Source of the DNA: Chrysomallon squamiferum
Taxonomy: Eukaryota; Mollusca; Gastropoda; Neomphalida; Peltospiridae
NCBI GenBank assembly: GCA_012295275.1
Contig: CM022676.1
Location: 8,576,086 to 8,608,585 of the forward strand
DNA length: 32,500 nt
Direction: 5' to 3'
How positions within the stretch are numbered: the stretch's first letter is position 1; each line of letters begins with the position of its first letter. A model generated the notes under the pieces. It was not told the DNA's origin. It worked only from the letters and a program-made list of their open reading frames with translations, and did not search any database. The position numbers and the translations under genes were made by a program. Of this stretch, positions 1-9,900 are shown piece after piece.

Positions 1-250
1 GAAAAAGAAGAAAATTTAGCCTGATTTCTATTTTTTGCACACAACAAATTGCCCATGATAGAGAAGCTGGCAGTTGTGTATAAATATTTTAATCATTTTC
101 TCATTGATTTGAGACCATCTGTCATTTTCTTTATAGTTTAGTTTATTAAATTTCCAGTTAAAGCTACAGACTTTGTTACTCTATTTACTAATTTTACTAG
201 AAGAAAGCCAAAGCAGAAATACAGAACTACAGAGGGTTTTTTCAAAGTAT

Positions 251-309
<59 letters not shown>

Positions 310-613
310 TTTTGTATAGAAAGTACAGAAATAAATGTCCACATACACATATGCACACACACACTCATATTTAGAGATGCATATATACATACATACATAT
401 ACACATATGCAGTTAGACAAACATACAGACAGACAAAGAGATAGAGAGATAGACAGTCAGACAGAGAGACAAAAAGATAGACAGATGGATAGACTGAGTG
501 ATAGAAAGACTGATAGAAAGACAGATAGTGAGTGATGAGTGAGTCGTACTGTGTTAACACAACAAACGGGTTACACAGTCTGTCTGTCTGTGTGTGTGTC
601 TGTGAGTTCTTAC
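1..613 (-). other. Intron of the sialin-like gene (partial), microsatellite-rich
   Basis: Sequence downstream of the 614 donor. It holds a (CT)n tract at about 253-301, CA-rich and TACA-rich stretches at 330-425, and a degenerate GACA/GATA array at about 425-535. I saw no exon with SLC17 similarity in positions 1-250 on the minus strand. Confidence 0.6.
253..301. repeat. (CT)n microsatellite
   Basis: About 24 uninterrupted CT units, followed by a short TG run. Confidence 0.97.
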
Positions 614-707
614 CTCCAGGTAGCTGGGTGACGATGTAGCCGTAGAAGAATGAAGAGAGGATGTAACCTTGTAGTTGTAGACTCCAGTCAAATTCAGGAA
701 GGCTGTG
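614..707 (-). CDS. SLC17A5: Sialin-like SLC17 transporter, third coding exon (residues 98-129)
   Basis: Minus-strand exon of 94 bases between a TTTAAACAG acceptor and a GTAAGA donor (phase 0 in, phase 1 out). It encodes HSLPEFDW, then a QG pair and YILSSFFYGYIVTQLPGG. This is the end of the first luminal loop and transmembrane segment 2 of SLC17 proteins. The acidic-Trp pair before the helix and the FFYGY...TQ.PGG signature match sialin better than the vesicular glutamate transporters, which have FFWGY at that place. The following exon was not recognised in positions 1-613, so the remainder of the protein (about ten more transmembrane segments in the family) lies outside the window. Confidence 0.87.
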
Positions 708-710
708 CTG

Positions 711-776
711 TTTAAATAAATAAATAAATAAATAAATGTAAATAAATAAATATATAAATAAATATGTAAATATATG

Positions 777-819
<43 letters not shown>

Positions 820-1010
820 ACAAATATGTAAATAAATATATATGTAAATAAATAAATAAATATGTAAATATATGTAAATAAATATGTAAATAAATAAATA
901 AATATAAATAAATAAATAAATAAATATATAAATAAATAAATAAATAAATAAATATATAAATAAATAAATATGTAAATAAATAAATAAATAAGCAAATAAA
1001 TTAATAAATA
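711..1010. repeat. (AAAT)n tetranucleotide array with TATG interruptions
   Basis: About 300 bases of AAAT units broken at irregular intervals by TATG or TATA. It begins immediately upstream of the sialin-like third exon's acceptor, only about four bases beyond the CAG. The long open frames read here on the minus strand are translations of this repeat. Confidence 0.95.
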
Positions 1011-1274
1011 AGATTGTAATAAAAATGAATATTGAAAAACAAATTTTATATATATATATAAAAGACATGAATAAATAAACAACGTCAAATGTGAAAAAAA
1101 GAAAATATATCTAAAAGTTATAATATCAAATTATAAATAAATAAATAAATAACTAATCAAATATGATTTAATGAGTAAAGATAATGATTTAAATAAATAC
1201 AAAAATAAATAAAAATATTAGTATACTTGGCTTCAATAAAATTGAGAAAACCTATCTAATATATATATTAGATT

Positions 1275-1278
<4 letters not shown>

Positions 1279-1317
<39 letters not shown>

Positions 1318-1384
1318 TATTATTATAATATTTATTATTATTATTATTACTACTATTATTATTATAATTATAATTATTATTATA

Positions 1385-1448
<64 letters not shown>
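1279..1448. repeat. (ATT)n trinucleotide array
   Basis: About 170 bases of ATT units with a few ACT/AAT interruptions. On the minus strand it lies directly downstream of the second sialin-like exon's donor. Confidence 0.96.
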
Positions 1449-1450
<2 letters not shown>

Positions 1451-1460
1451 TGATACATAC

Positions 1461-1552
1461 CACAGTAATGTTATCACCCAAGTGTATTGTTCTGTTCTTT
1501 GTCATGGCAACAATGGCAATACTCAGATTTACCCTCAAGGCATATATATTGG
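1461..1552 (-). CDS. SLC17A5: Sialin-like SLC17 transporter, second coding exon (residues 67-97)
   Basis: Read on the minus strand, this exon follows a TTGTTGCAG acceptor and ends at a GTATGT donor. It is 92 bases long (phase 1 in, phase 0 out). With the split codon it encodes A-NIYALRVNLSIAIVAM, the rest of transmembrane segment 1; YALRVNLS is a hallmark of sialin and its relatives. A luminal loop follows with two N-glycosylation sequons, N86-R-T and N94-I-T, in the loop where family members are glycosylated. The exon is too short for ordinary ORF calling and lies directly beside the (ATT)n tract, which on this strand begins only a few bases past the donor. Phase and content match both neighbouring exons exactly, which makes the call strong despite the length. 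Confidence 0.85.
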
Positions 1553-1639
1553 CTGCAACAAATCAAAATAAATAAATAAATTCCAGTTTTATAATGAACA
1601 AATATGGCAGTTCAATGTGAAAACTACACTTTAATTTGT

Positions 1640-1975
1640 CCTGTGTGCAATTTCCAACTAAAACAGACATATGTGAAATTTTAGCAATTAAATACAAAGT
1701 GTGCAAATTATAGCTAAAATAGGTTTATGTGAAATGATGGCCAAAATAGAAATATGTGAAATTATAGCACAAAATTCCAGTGTGCAAATCATAGCTATAA
1801 TAGGTATATGTGAAATGATAGCCAAAATAGGCATATGTGAAATTATAGCACAAATAGTTCAGTGTGCACGTATTAACAATAATAGGCATATGTGCAAATT
1901 TTATCTAAAATATGCACATAAGTAAATTCTAGCTAAAATAGGCATATAGGCAAATTACAGCAGGAATATATCTAT
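1640..1975. repeat. Diverged tandem repeat, unit about 30 bp
   Basis: The theme AAAATAGGCATATGTGAAAT-TATAGC recurs roughly every 28-34 bases, alternating versions with TGTGAAAT and TGTGCAAAT. A higher-order pairing of neighbouring units is visible around 1780-1870. The 74-residue open frame at 1701-1925 with repeated IGICE-like words is a translation of this array, not a gene. Confidence 0.85.
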
Positions 1976-2429
1976 AATGGTTATATATGCAAATCTGAAA
2001 CAAGTGCTATGCCTATGCATGAATAAAAATTGGTTAATCTACATTATTAATGTACATTTGGTCTAATGTTCCACAATCTATAATGTGCTAACATGTGTTT
2101 GTCATAAGTAAGGGTTATCATAACAGACAAATAAGCTGTGCCTGACACTCTTTAATATAAAATATTTTTGTTTAATAAAACAGCTGCAATGAAGCAGAAA
2201 GCAAAACTACAATACAATGTATGATTAGTGATGGTACAGTGATCCTGCAAAAGGATGTAATTATGAAATAGTGGATAATGGAGAGATGGGGGGGTGAATA
2301 AGTGTCATTATAATAATGGATTTGTCAATTCCTAAATCTAAAAAAAAATCATACATTTATTGTTGGAAAGGTTTTAACTTTGAGAATAAAATAGTGTTGT
2401 TATAATATTTTCAAGTATAGCATATAATG

Positions 2430-2760
2430 TGTTAGATTAATATTGTAATATTCCTTATTTAAATTAAGTATAACTTTTAATTTATTAATTAATGTTGAAA
2501 TATTCCTTAATTGAACAAAGTGTGACATTTAATGAATTAAGTATTGTAACATTTCTAATTAAAATAAAGTGTAACATTTAATGTATTAATATTGTAATAT
2601 TACTAATTTAAACAAAATGTAACATTTAATGAATTAATATTGTAATATTTCTAATTTTAAAAAAATGTAACATTTAATGTATTAATATTGTAAAATTCTT
2701 AATTTAAATAAAGTATAACATTTAATGTAATAATATTGTAAAATTTTAACACAGAATATA
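2430..2760. repeat. 48-bp AT-rich tandem array
   Basis: The word ACATTTAATG with flanking TTAATATTGTAATATT recurs with starts near 2524, 2573, 2621, 2669 and 2717, a steady 48-49 base period. A weaker copy lies near 2472. Further degenerate copies may continue to about 3030. Confidence 0.88.
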
Positions 2761-3044
2761 GTAATATAATAACATGCCAATGTACCATGGTAATCAGGTA
2801 ACATTCTTTATTAAATAGAAGTATAAAATTTAGTACAGAAATATTGTTATATTTTAATGTAACATTAAACCCAAAAAGAACATATAATAATGTTATATAA
2901 TAGAATTACAACATTTCAATATGGAATACTGTAATATTTCTAAGACAATAAAATTTTAAATTTTCTAATATATTAAAAAAAAAGTTACTTAAGTTGTAAT
3001 ATTGTAATAAGTGGTAATATGAATTAATAATTTTAGTAATTTAA

Positions 3045-3047
<3 letters not shown>

Positions 3048-3102
<55 letters not shown>

Positions 3103-3171
3103 GATTAGTATACCATATTTATATACCATCCTTTCCATACTAAATTAGTTCAATAATAATAATAATAATAA
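3048..3171. repeat. (ATT)n and (AAT)n tracts flanking a short unique segment
   Basis: An ATT array at about 3048-3102 and a short AAT run at about 3151-3171, just beyond the donor of the first coding exon of the sialin-like gene. The two runs are complementary and could pair across about 50 bases. Confidence 0.9.
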
Positions 3172-3183
3172 ATTATTACTCAC

Positions 3184-3382
3184 CAAATCCCAAGAATGCC
3201 ATAAATGCTACAAGATATCTTTTTGGAAAATACCAGCATTTAACTGCAGGTAACCATGGAAACATTTTTTTTCTTTTTGACTTTTGACCTTCGGCTGAAT
3301 CACCACCAGGAAATGAACTTTTAATGGCTGACCTTTCATCATAAGTTTCACTGGCTGGGGATTCTGATGTAGCTGTTGCCAT
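3184..3382 (-). CDS. SLC17A5: Sialin-like SLC17 transporter, first coding exon (residues 1-66)
   Basis: N-terminal exon of a major-facilitator SLC17 transporter. Known members are proton-coupled organic anion carriers; sialin exports sialic acid from lysosomes and can load acidic amino acids into vesicles. The start ATG at 3382 sits in a strong context (CACC ATG G). The 66 residues are a Ser/Ala/Glu-rich cytosolic tail, a basic patch KSKRKK near residues 34-39, then PKRYLVAFMAFLGF, the start of transmembrane segment 1. Arg55 in the RY pair aligns with the human sialin residue changed in Salla disease (R39, from memory). The exon ends in phase 1 at a GTGAGT donor and joins the 1552-1461 exon to give a Gly-Phe-Ala-Asn junction. 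The acidic-dileucine lysosomal signal of human sialin is not visible here. Subfamily assignment rests on only about 129 residues; another SLC17 branch is possible. Confidence 0.82.
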
Positions 3383-3472
3383 GGTGATCCGACCTTTGAC
3401 CTTTGCTTAATTTCTATTTAAAGTGTACCTGGGAAGAATGTTGTCAAAGGTTACCTACATGTTCTTGAATAC
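3383..3472 (-). other. Probable 5' UTR part of the sialin-like first coding exon
   Basis: Upstream of the ATG on the minus strand there are about 90 bases back to a consensus acceptor, a T-rich tract followed by TTATTTCAG. This suggests the coding exon also carries 5' UTR. The segment contains a near-tandem AAAGGTCA / AAGGTCG pair (minus strand) just before the start codon; it resembles nuclear-receptor half-sites but may be chance. Confidence 0.45.
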
Positions 3473-3651
3473 CTGAAATAAGAATCAAAAAGAACATAAA
3501 AAAACAATTATAACTGACAACATTAATATTTCTTTTCAAAGAGATGACATTCATTATGTATTTATTTTATTTGTTTTGTGTAATTTTATTTATACTTTTG
3601 TATGTTTGTGTGCATTTATGGGTGAGAGAGTGAGGGCTTGAAAGCATGCTT

Positions 3652-3654
<3 letters not shown>

Positions 3655-3734
<80 letters not shown>
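3655..3734. repeat. (GA)n microsatellite
   Basis: About 40 uninterrupted GA units. Confidence 0.97.
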
Positions 3735-3737
<3 letters not shown>

Positions 3738-4238
3738 TTAAACTGCTTTTTAATATATTGCATCATAAAAGCATTTTTTTCTTCTTCTCTATATATGGAA
3801 TCTAATGAAATATATATATAGGTAGACTCAGTCTTTTAAACAAATTATTATTGGTGAAGAATTAAAATACTGTACATATATTCTCATAATCCAAACTTTA
3901 AAATCCCATTGTTATTAGCAGTTATAAATTATTAATATGCACCTTCCCATAATAATATGAAAACACGTAACAAAAAAAAGTGATGGAGCACTGATTGGAA
4001 TGGTAAAAAGCCTACTACAAGCAGCAAAGGAGAAGTGATCTCAAGACCTTTCATGCATCAGGCCACTTTTTCTTTCAATGACCATAAAGCAGGCCAGCTT
4101 CTCAAGAACAGTGCATAAAGATAGCTCTTTATTTGAAATTTTTGACATAATTACATTTTATAATTAAAATAATTGTTTTGAAAGTTTCATGTACTAAATA
4201 TGATGTTTTATTTTATGTTGTTATTGTTTTTGTTATTT

Positions 4239-4280
<42 letters not shown>

Positions 4281-4509
4281 CAGATATGCATCAAATAAAA
4301 ATACATGCTTAAGTAATTATGTTACTTACTCTAAAATTATATTATACATTTTAAATAAATCATTAATCTTTTGATCATTTGTGATGAAAAATATATTTTT
4401 ATAATATTTATTTATTGCACCAATTATTTTTGTTATCAGTATTTATTTATTTATTTTATTTTATTTATTTTATTTATTTATATGGCTTAAACAGTGTATG
4501 TACGCATGT

Positions 4510-4544
<35 letters not shown>

Positions 4545-5383
4545 TATTGCATAAATTTTTCATGGGAAGCATGGTGTAGTTTATTGGCCTAATCTGTTAC
4601 AAGTTAATGGACAAGTCTTCTATTGTGCAATTATTAAATGATTTCCAATTCCAACCAGTTCCCACAAATGGTTAAAGCTTTTCTGACTACAAGAGGGTGC
4701 AATCACATTATCCCTTGATGTTAATTGATAATTTCATGTTATATCATACAAGAAATAATCATCACAGTGATGTTGTTTTGCTGTAATGATCATAATTTTG
4801 TTTTTGTTATATATATTAAAAGCAAATAATAATAATAATAATGAATAAAATAATAAATAAAAGAATAGCAGAAACTGATATAATATAATATAATATAATA
4901 TAATATAATATAATATAATATAATATAATATAACATAATATAATACAGAGAGGCACACTGAAAATGTAGCAAACCGATGGAAAGAGAAAACGTTGGAAAT
5001 CAATGTCATAATATTAGCATAATTAATATCAAAGAACTTTCTTCGCCGTACGTTAAATACAGTTCGATATTTCACTCCTTTTTTCCCAACGTACCGCTTA
5101 TTAATACACATATCTAATATCATTTCGTAATTAACACCAACAAATAATTAAAATATAAACCACAAAATGGCTTGGGCAAATATTAAAAGCAGTCGAATTT
5201 TACACACATATGGTGCTAAAATAAAACAAATGGATATTTCTGTATACAAACGGCACACGACCCATGCATTACAAAATAAAACAGAACAAATCGAGTGCCT
5301 ACTAAACGGGTAAATGGGCACACACGTATATGACACACAAAAGACACAGTACTGTTATTTTTTTTACAAATATTTTAACGCAC
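3735..5383. other. Probable 5' UTR intron of the sialin-like gene; simple repeats, no coding signal
   Basis: Contains (CA)n at about 4240-4279, (TTTA)n and (TTTTA)n at about 4440-4545, (AAT)n near 4819-4842 and a pentanucleotide (ATAAT)n at 4878-4945. The open frames here, up to 129 codons on the minus strand, run through the pentanucleotide and have no recognisable domain. Segments at 3990-4140 and 4560-4735 are less repetitive but I do not recognise them. Confidence 0.55.
4878..4945. repeat. (ATAAT)n pentanucleotide microsatellite
   Basis: About 13 units of a five-base repeat with one T-to-C interruption near the right end. Confidence 0.95.
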
Positions 5384-5560
5384 CTGCATGGAATGACGTT
5401 TTTGAGTCCCGGCGGCAAAACGGTGTCGAGAGAAAACGTTCTCTGCGAAAAGATGTTTCGATCGATAACAACGTTATATTAACGAAGAGATAACGGATTG
5501 AATGTTATTGTGCGAAATCTATGCGCCTACCGAATCGGAAACAAAACGTGTTGCCATTTA
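5384..5560 (-). promoter_or_regulatory. Candidate non-coding first exon and promoter island of the sialin-like gene
   Basis: Positions 5384-5560 are clearly richer in CpG and less AT-rich than their surroundings. On the minus strand the sequence CATGCAG is followed by GTGCGTTA, a usable splice donor, with the last exon base at 5384. It could pair with the acceptor at 3472. No TATA box was recognised. The exon's far end and the transcription start are not defined by the sequence, so the right boundary is approximate. Confidence 0.35.
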
Positions 5561-6111
5561 CAGTGTAAATCAGTCTGTAGGCAAGATTGAGATAAACATG
5601 ATATGAATCTGATAGATAATTGTTTTGTTATTATATTATGGATTAATTATTGATAATTTGAGCATAATCGCAAAGTAGACTTTGCGCACATTTAAGCCGA
5701 TTTAACTGCAGACTGGAAATTATAAAAAAAAAAAAAAAATATTTGTTTATTAATTTGTCTAGTTTATTTGTTACTCCATCTAAAATTCGTTTCCAGCAAA
5801 AGCCCAGAGTTTTGGACAAGCGAAATATAGCGTGCAATATATAATAAAATAATTATTTAATTTCATGTATTACATCAGCTTCTCCAAGTCGTCATTTATA
5901 ATCCGTATCTTAGCAACCGTTTGGTTTTATTTGCTTTGAAACTGTTTTTTAAGTTAATGTTAATCTAATGCCAGTTATATTAAATAAATGTAAAATAAGT
6001 GGCCAAATGAAATATTTCCCGTTCCAACCAGTGTCTTGTACTTGGTTTTGGTGTGTGGATTTTAACTTTATGGGAAGATGCATATTTCAGTGTCTTTTGC
6101 TAATAAATATA

Positions 6112-6144
<33 letters not shown>

Positions 6145-6240
6145 GCGGCAGAGGGTGTCTTTTAACGAATTTTCCGGTTGACTGCAATCCCGGAAAACAA
6201 GAATCTAACGATATGCTCAGCTGTAACGGGACCATCCTGT

Positions 6241-6242
<2 letters not shown>

Positions 6243-6324
<82 letters not shown>
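6243..6324. repeat. (CT)n microsatellite
   Basis: About 41 uninterrupted TC units. Confidence 0.97.
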
Positions 6325-6327
<3 letters not shown>

Positions 6328-6562
6328 GAATAGTTGTAAATGAATATATTTTCTAATACAAGTTAAAAAAAAATAAAAAATAGTTTTCCTACCAGAATCA
6401 GTTTCCTGTGAAATTATTCCAATGTTTAGAGGTAGACAGACAGATAAGCAAATAGATAGATAGATAGACCGATTTTTAGATAGACAAACAAGTAGAAACT
6501 GACATAGACAAATAAGCAGATAGAAAGAAATAGATTTACGTAGATAATTAATAGACAGACTG

Positions 6563-6564
<2 letters not shown>

Positions 6565-6638
<74 letters not shown>
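6565..6638. repeat. (GA)n microsatellite
   Basis: About 37 GA units, roughly 240 bases from the (CT)n tract at 6243-6324. The two tracts are complementary to each other. Confidence 0.97.
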
Positions 6639-6640
<2 letters not shown>

Positions 6641-7520
6641 GTCTGAACTGCTAAGCTGCAGTCCTAATTATTATTTTGTTTTAAATTAACTTTTAGTTTT
6701 ATTGAAATTTGTCGATGAACTTTATTCCTTTTAAATTTATTTCATCTTCAAATATATAAAATATAATTACAGTGTTTTCTTTGAACGGAGAATGATTTTT
6801 GTTGTTGTTGTTGTTCTTTCTTTTTCTGTTTTTTTTTTCTTCTGTAAGATAGATATATTTTAATGTCATTAAATATTTCACGTGTCAATTTTTCTTCTTA
6901 TTCGTCTTCTTTTCAATTTTTTATAGAATGTTTTATGTTGAATTATATCTTTCAGAAAATAACGCTCCCCATTATTCATTCATTCCTTCATTCCTTCATT
7001 TATTCATATATTCATTTATTCAGACACTGATTTATTAATTTATTTTATTTTATTTTATTCCATTTTATGTTTGAATCTTCTGTTTCAAATAAACTCCTAA
7101 TCGATGATGCGCTCATGTTTTAATTTTTAATTTAGAACAAGATTACATAAATAAATAATTAAATAAAAGCATGAATAATGAATTACAGAGCGAATTATTG
7201 CACGGAATAACGAAAATCAGAAGTCTACCTGTAATCAATACTTCCTTACCACTGTTTGTGTTTAAATTACGTTTTGTAACATCAGTGATATGTTTACATT
7301 TGCTACTTCACTGGAGTAAAACAATATTTATTTCCGTTCACAAAAAAAAAAAAAAAAACGCAGCCTTAAGGGAAGTAAATCTTGACTGATTAAAACATGC
7401 GGTAAAAATATCCAATACAAATCAGTTTTTCGATTAACCGGTAGCCTAAGTGTTGTTAGGTTTTTAGAACCATGCCCGGTTATTCACATGGCTGATTAGA
7501 CTGAAACCTAATGGACGGCC

Positions 7521-7566
<46 letters not shown>

Positions 7567-7834
7567 TATTTATTTATTATTTAAACTGCCGGTCATTGGT
7601 TAATACGGCCCTATTTAGGATTAGCGTCAGGTTTAAAAATGGAGTTATGTCAATTGTGTATATAAGAGAGGACGGAACAGTCGAAAAACCCGTTCGTGAA
7701 TACATGTGTATATTTTATTTGTATGAATGTGTCGATATGTGAGTATAAATGATGTTTATAAATAAATAAATAGATAGACAGAGAAACAGACAGACAGACA
7801 GATACATAAATAAATAAATAATAGTTGTTATGGC

Positions 7835-7877
<43 letters not shown>

Positions 7878-8022
7878 GTTATTGTTATTGTTTGTTGTTG
7901 TTGGTTAGATATTTTCCATAACCTTGAATAAGATTGTATACTTATTTTAAAATATTAGGATTACTGATCAAAATTAACTCTTCTTTACTAATACTGACAT
8001 ATTATGCGAGTGCTTTCACGTA

Positions 8023-8026
<4 letters not shown>

Positions 8027-8074
<48 letters not shown>

Positions 8075-8110
8075 TAATAATAATAAAATAAATAATAATA
8101 ATAAATTAAT
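8027..8110. repeat. (AAT)n array
   Basis: AAT units grading into AAAT units toward 8160. The minus-strand reading frame across it is a poly-Tyr artefact. Confidence 0.95.
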
Positions 8111-8385
8111 AAATAAATAAAACAAAATAAAATAAAATAAGATAAAAATAAATAAATAAATAAAAAGAAGAAGAAAAATGTGTTGCAAAAATCGATATAT
8201 CTTCTTTCTTTTTTTTACTCTGTGGCCTACCGTGAATTTACCTAATGGCTTTTGTAACAGCGGTTTCCATTGGACTGTATTTGTTTACTGTCAGCAGCGA
8301 TCAGCAATGAGTTGTGTGGAATTTCCTTTTCGATTTTCAGGTTAAAATGTCGTGTCGCTTTAAATAGTTTTAATGTATCTGTGTA

Positions 8386-8388
<3 letters not shown>

Positions 8389-8425
<37 letters not shown>

Positions 8426-8427
8426 GG

Positions 8428-8484
<57 letters not shown>
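8389..8484. repeat. Compound (GT)n-(ATT)n microsatellite
   Basis: A GT run at about 8389-8423 is followed after four bases by ATT units to 8484, then by a short TGA run. Alternating purine-pyrimidine GT is Z-DNA-prone. Confidence 0.95.
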
Positions 8485-8807
8485 GGTGATGATGATGATG
8501 ATAATAATAACAAAAACAAATTTAAAACAAAAATAAACAATAAAACTTAAGTCAAATCAAAATGAAAAGAAAAAAGTCAACAGTACAATACAACAACAAC
8601 AACATTAGTACTACTGCTACTACCGCTACAACTATTACTGATAATTAACAACAACAATGATAATAATAATAACAACTCGTTAATCCAAATCGTCTGTAAC
8701 ATCACCTTACTAGCATTTCAAACGATTAATCTTATATTATTTGAGCGAAAAATAAACAATACAGATTTTTGACTTTGCCTAGGCTAGGATTAGAAGACAA
8801 TTATACC

Positions 8808-8836
8808 TACGTCATACGACGCAACACTATGACGTA
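8808..8836. promoter_or_regulatory. Inverted pair of CRE-like sites
   Basis: TACGTCATA (8808-8816) and its exact reverse complement TATGACGTA (8828-8836) flank an 11-base spacer. Each arm carries a CRE/ATF-like core (TACGTCA / TGACGTA). They lie about 1.07 kb upstream of the APP-like start codon, next to the palindrome GCCTAGGC (8777-8784). Function is inference; the symmetry is seen directly. Confidence 0.5.
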
Positions 8837-9012
8837 ATATAATTGTTACATCTATTATCAACGCAAACGGAGGTACTGGAAACAAGAAGAAACACATTTA
8901 AAAAAATCAGTAAAATAAAAATAAATAAATAAACAACAATAATAATTATAATAAAATCGCACTTTTTAAACATTTGTAAAATTAGTTATTATTATTAATA
9001 TTAATATTAATA

Positions 9013-9053
<41 letters not shown>

Positions 9054-9123
9054 AAATATATTCGTACCTGAACACGTAGATATATATACATATATATATA
9101 CATACACACACACATATACACAC

Positions 9124-9130
<7 letters not shown>

Positions 9131-9200
<70 letters not shown>
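9131..9200. repeat. (GA)n microsatellite
   Basis: About 35 uninterrupted GA units, preceded by an ATACA/CA-rich stretch from about 9083. Confidence 0.97.
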
Positions 9201-9202
<2 letters not shown>

Positions 9203-9450
9203 TGTAAAAATATAATATTTCTAATGACTAAATTATTGAATGAAGAACAAGCAGAAATAGCATTAATGAAGTTAGATGATTTTAATAACAAGATATCTGG
9301 AATATATTATCTTCTTTTTAGCTGGCCCATGTTCCTCAGTTCTTTAATATTTTAATATTTCCAATTACACATTTCTCTTCCTTATTAGAGCTTTTTTTCT
9401 TCTTTCGTATTAACTCCTTCACTTTATTTAAAACATTACAGTCCTGAACG

Positions 9451-9536
<86 letters not shown>
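9451..9536. repeat. (AAT)n-(ATT)n self-complementary array
   Basis: About 50 bases of AAT units switch at about 9501 directly into about 35 bases of ATT units. The two halves are reverse complements, so the tract is a near-perfect palindrome with arms of about 35 bp and no spacer. It ends about 260 bases upstream of the APP-like CRE. Confidence 0.95.
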
Positions 9537-9659
9537 CGCAATGTGAAACTTTACTCATCCAAATATAAAACTCACTTAATTTCTAAGATCTGTAACAACA
9601 TACCACAAAAATTTAACAAAAACAAAAAGAAAAAACCCTAGAAGCTATGTGTCATACTG

Positions 9660-9900
9660 TAGTTAAAGTCAATACACTTAGTCATTACGGAAAAGATTAA
9701 ATAATAGCGCACTCCGCTCCTAACGCCATATAGCCGTCTGCTACAATACTTGACAAAACCTGCGGCGACCAATCAGAGGACGTGTTACATTCCATTCGTG
9801 ACGTCACATACAGACATATTGGATCTTTCAGCCTAGTGCGGTTCGGATTTTTCTACGTTTTTCTGTGGACTATCTTGCTCTGAGGAGCTTTTGCGAAATC
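9660..9900 (+). promoter_or_regulatory. APP-like gene promoter and 5' UTR region
   Basis: The local base composition becomes less AT-rich and CpG-bearing. A CCAAT box lies at 9769-9773 (context GACCAATCAG), a perfect cAMP-response element TGACGTCA at 9799-9806, and an inverted CCAAT (ATTGG) at 9818-9822. No TATA box is seen. Transcription probably starts between about 9825 and 9870, but the exact site cannot be read from the sequence. An in-frame GTG at 9865 is not a credible eukaryotic start; the ATG at 9901, with A at -3 and G at +4, is. Confidence 0.6.

Larger units (their letters stand above)
5561..9640. other. Intergenic region between divergent genes; no gene recognised
   Basis: About 4 kb between the presumed 5' ends of the sialin-like gene (minus) and the APP-like gene (plus). 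It contains poly(A) at 5727-5740 and 6117-6143, (CT)n at 6243-6324, GATA/GACA-type units near 6455-6470 and 7765-7800, (GA)n at 6565-6638, (ATT)n at 7521-7580, 7835-7876, 8427-8484 and 9004-9051, and (AAT)n at about 8027-8110. It also has (GT)n near 8389-8423 and (GA)n at 9131-9200. Open frames of 60-90 codons here either run through the repeats or have no family resemblance. A TATATAAG at 7659-7666 in a short unique stretch could be a promoter but has no gene attached. Confidence 0.6.

Noticed and set aside
252-1088. 278-codon minus-strand open frame rich in Tyr/Ile/Leu/Phe
   Set aside because: Most of it is a translation of AAAT and GA/CT microsatellites. Only the short piece 614-707 is a real exon, and it is annotated separately.
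1252-1477. Poly-Ile and poly-Asn open frames
   Set aside because: They are pure (ATT)n translations in two frames.
4734-5123. 129-codon minus-strand open frame
   Set aside because: It runs through the (ATAAT)n and (AAT)n repeats; the non-repetitive end shows no family resemblance or splice context that I can recognise.
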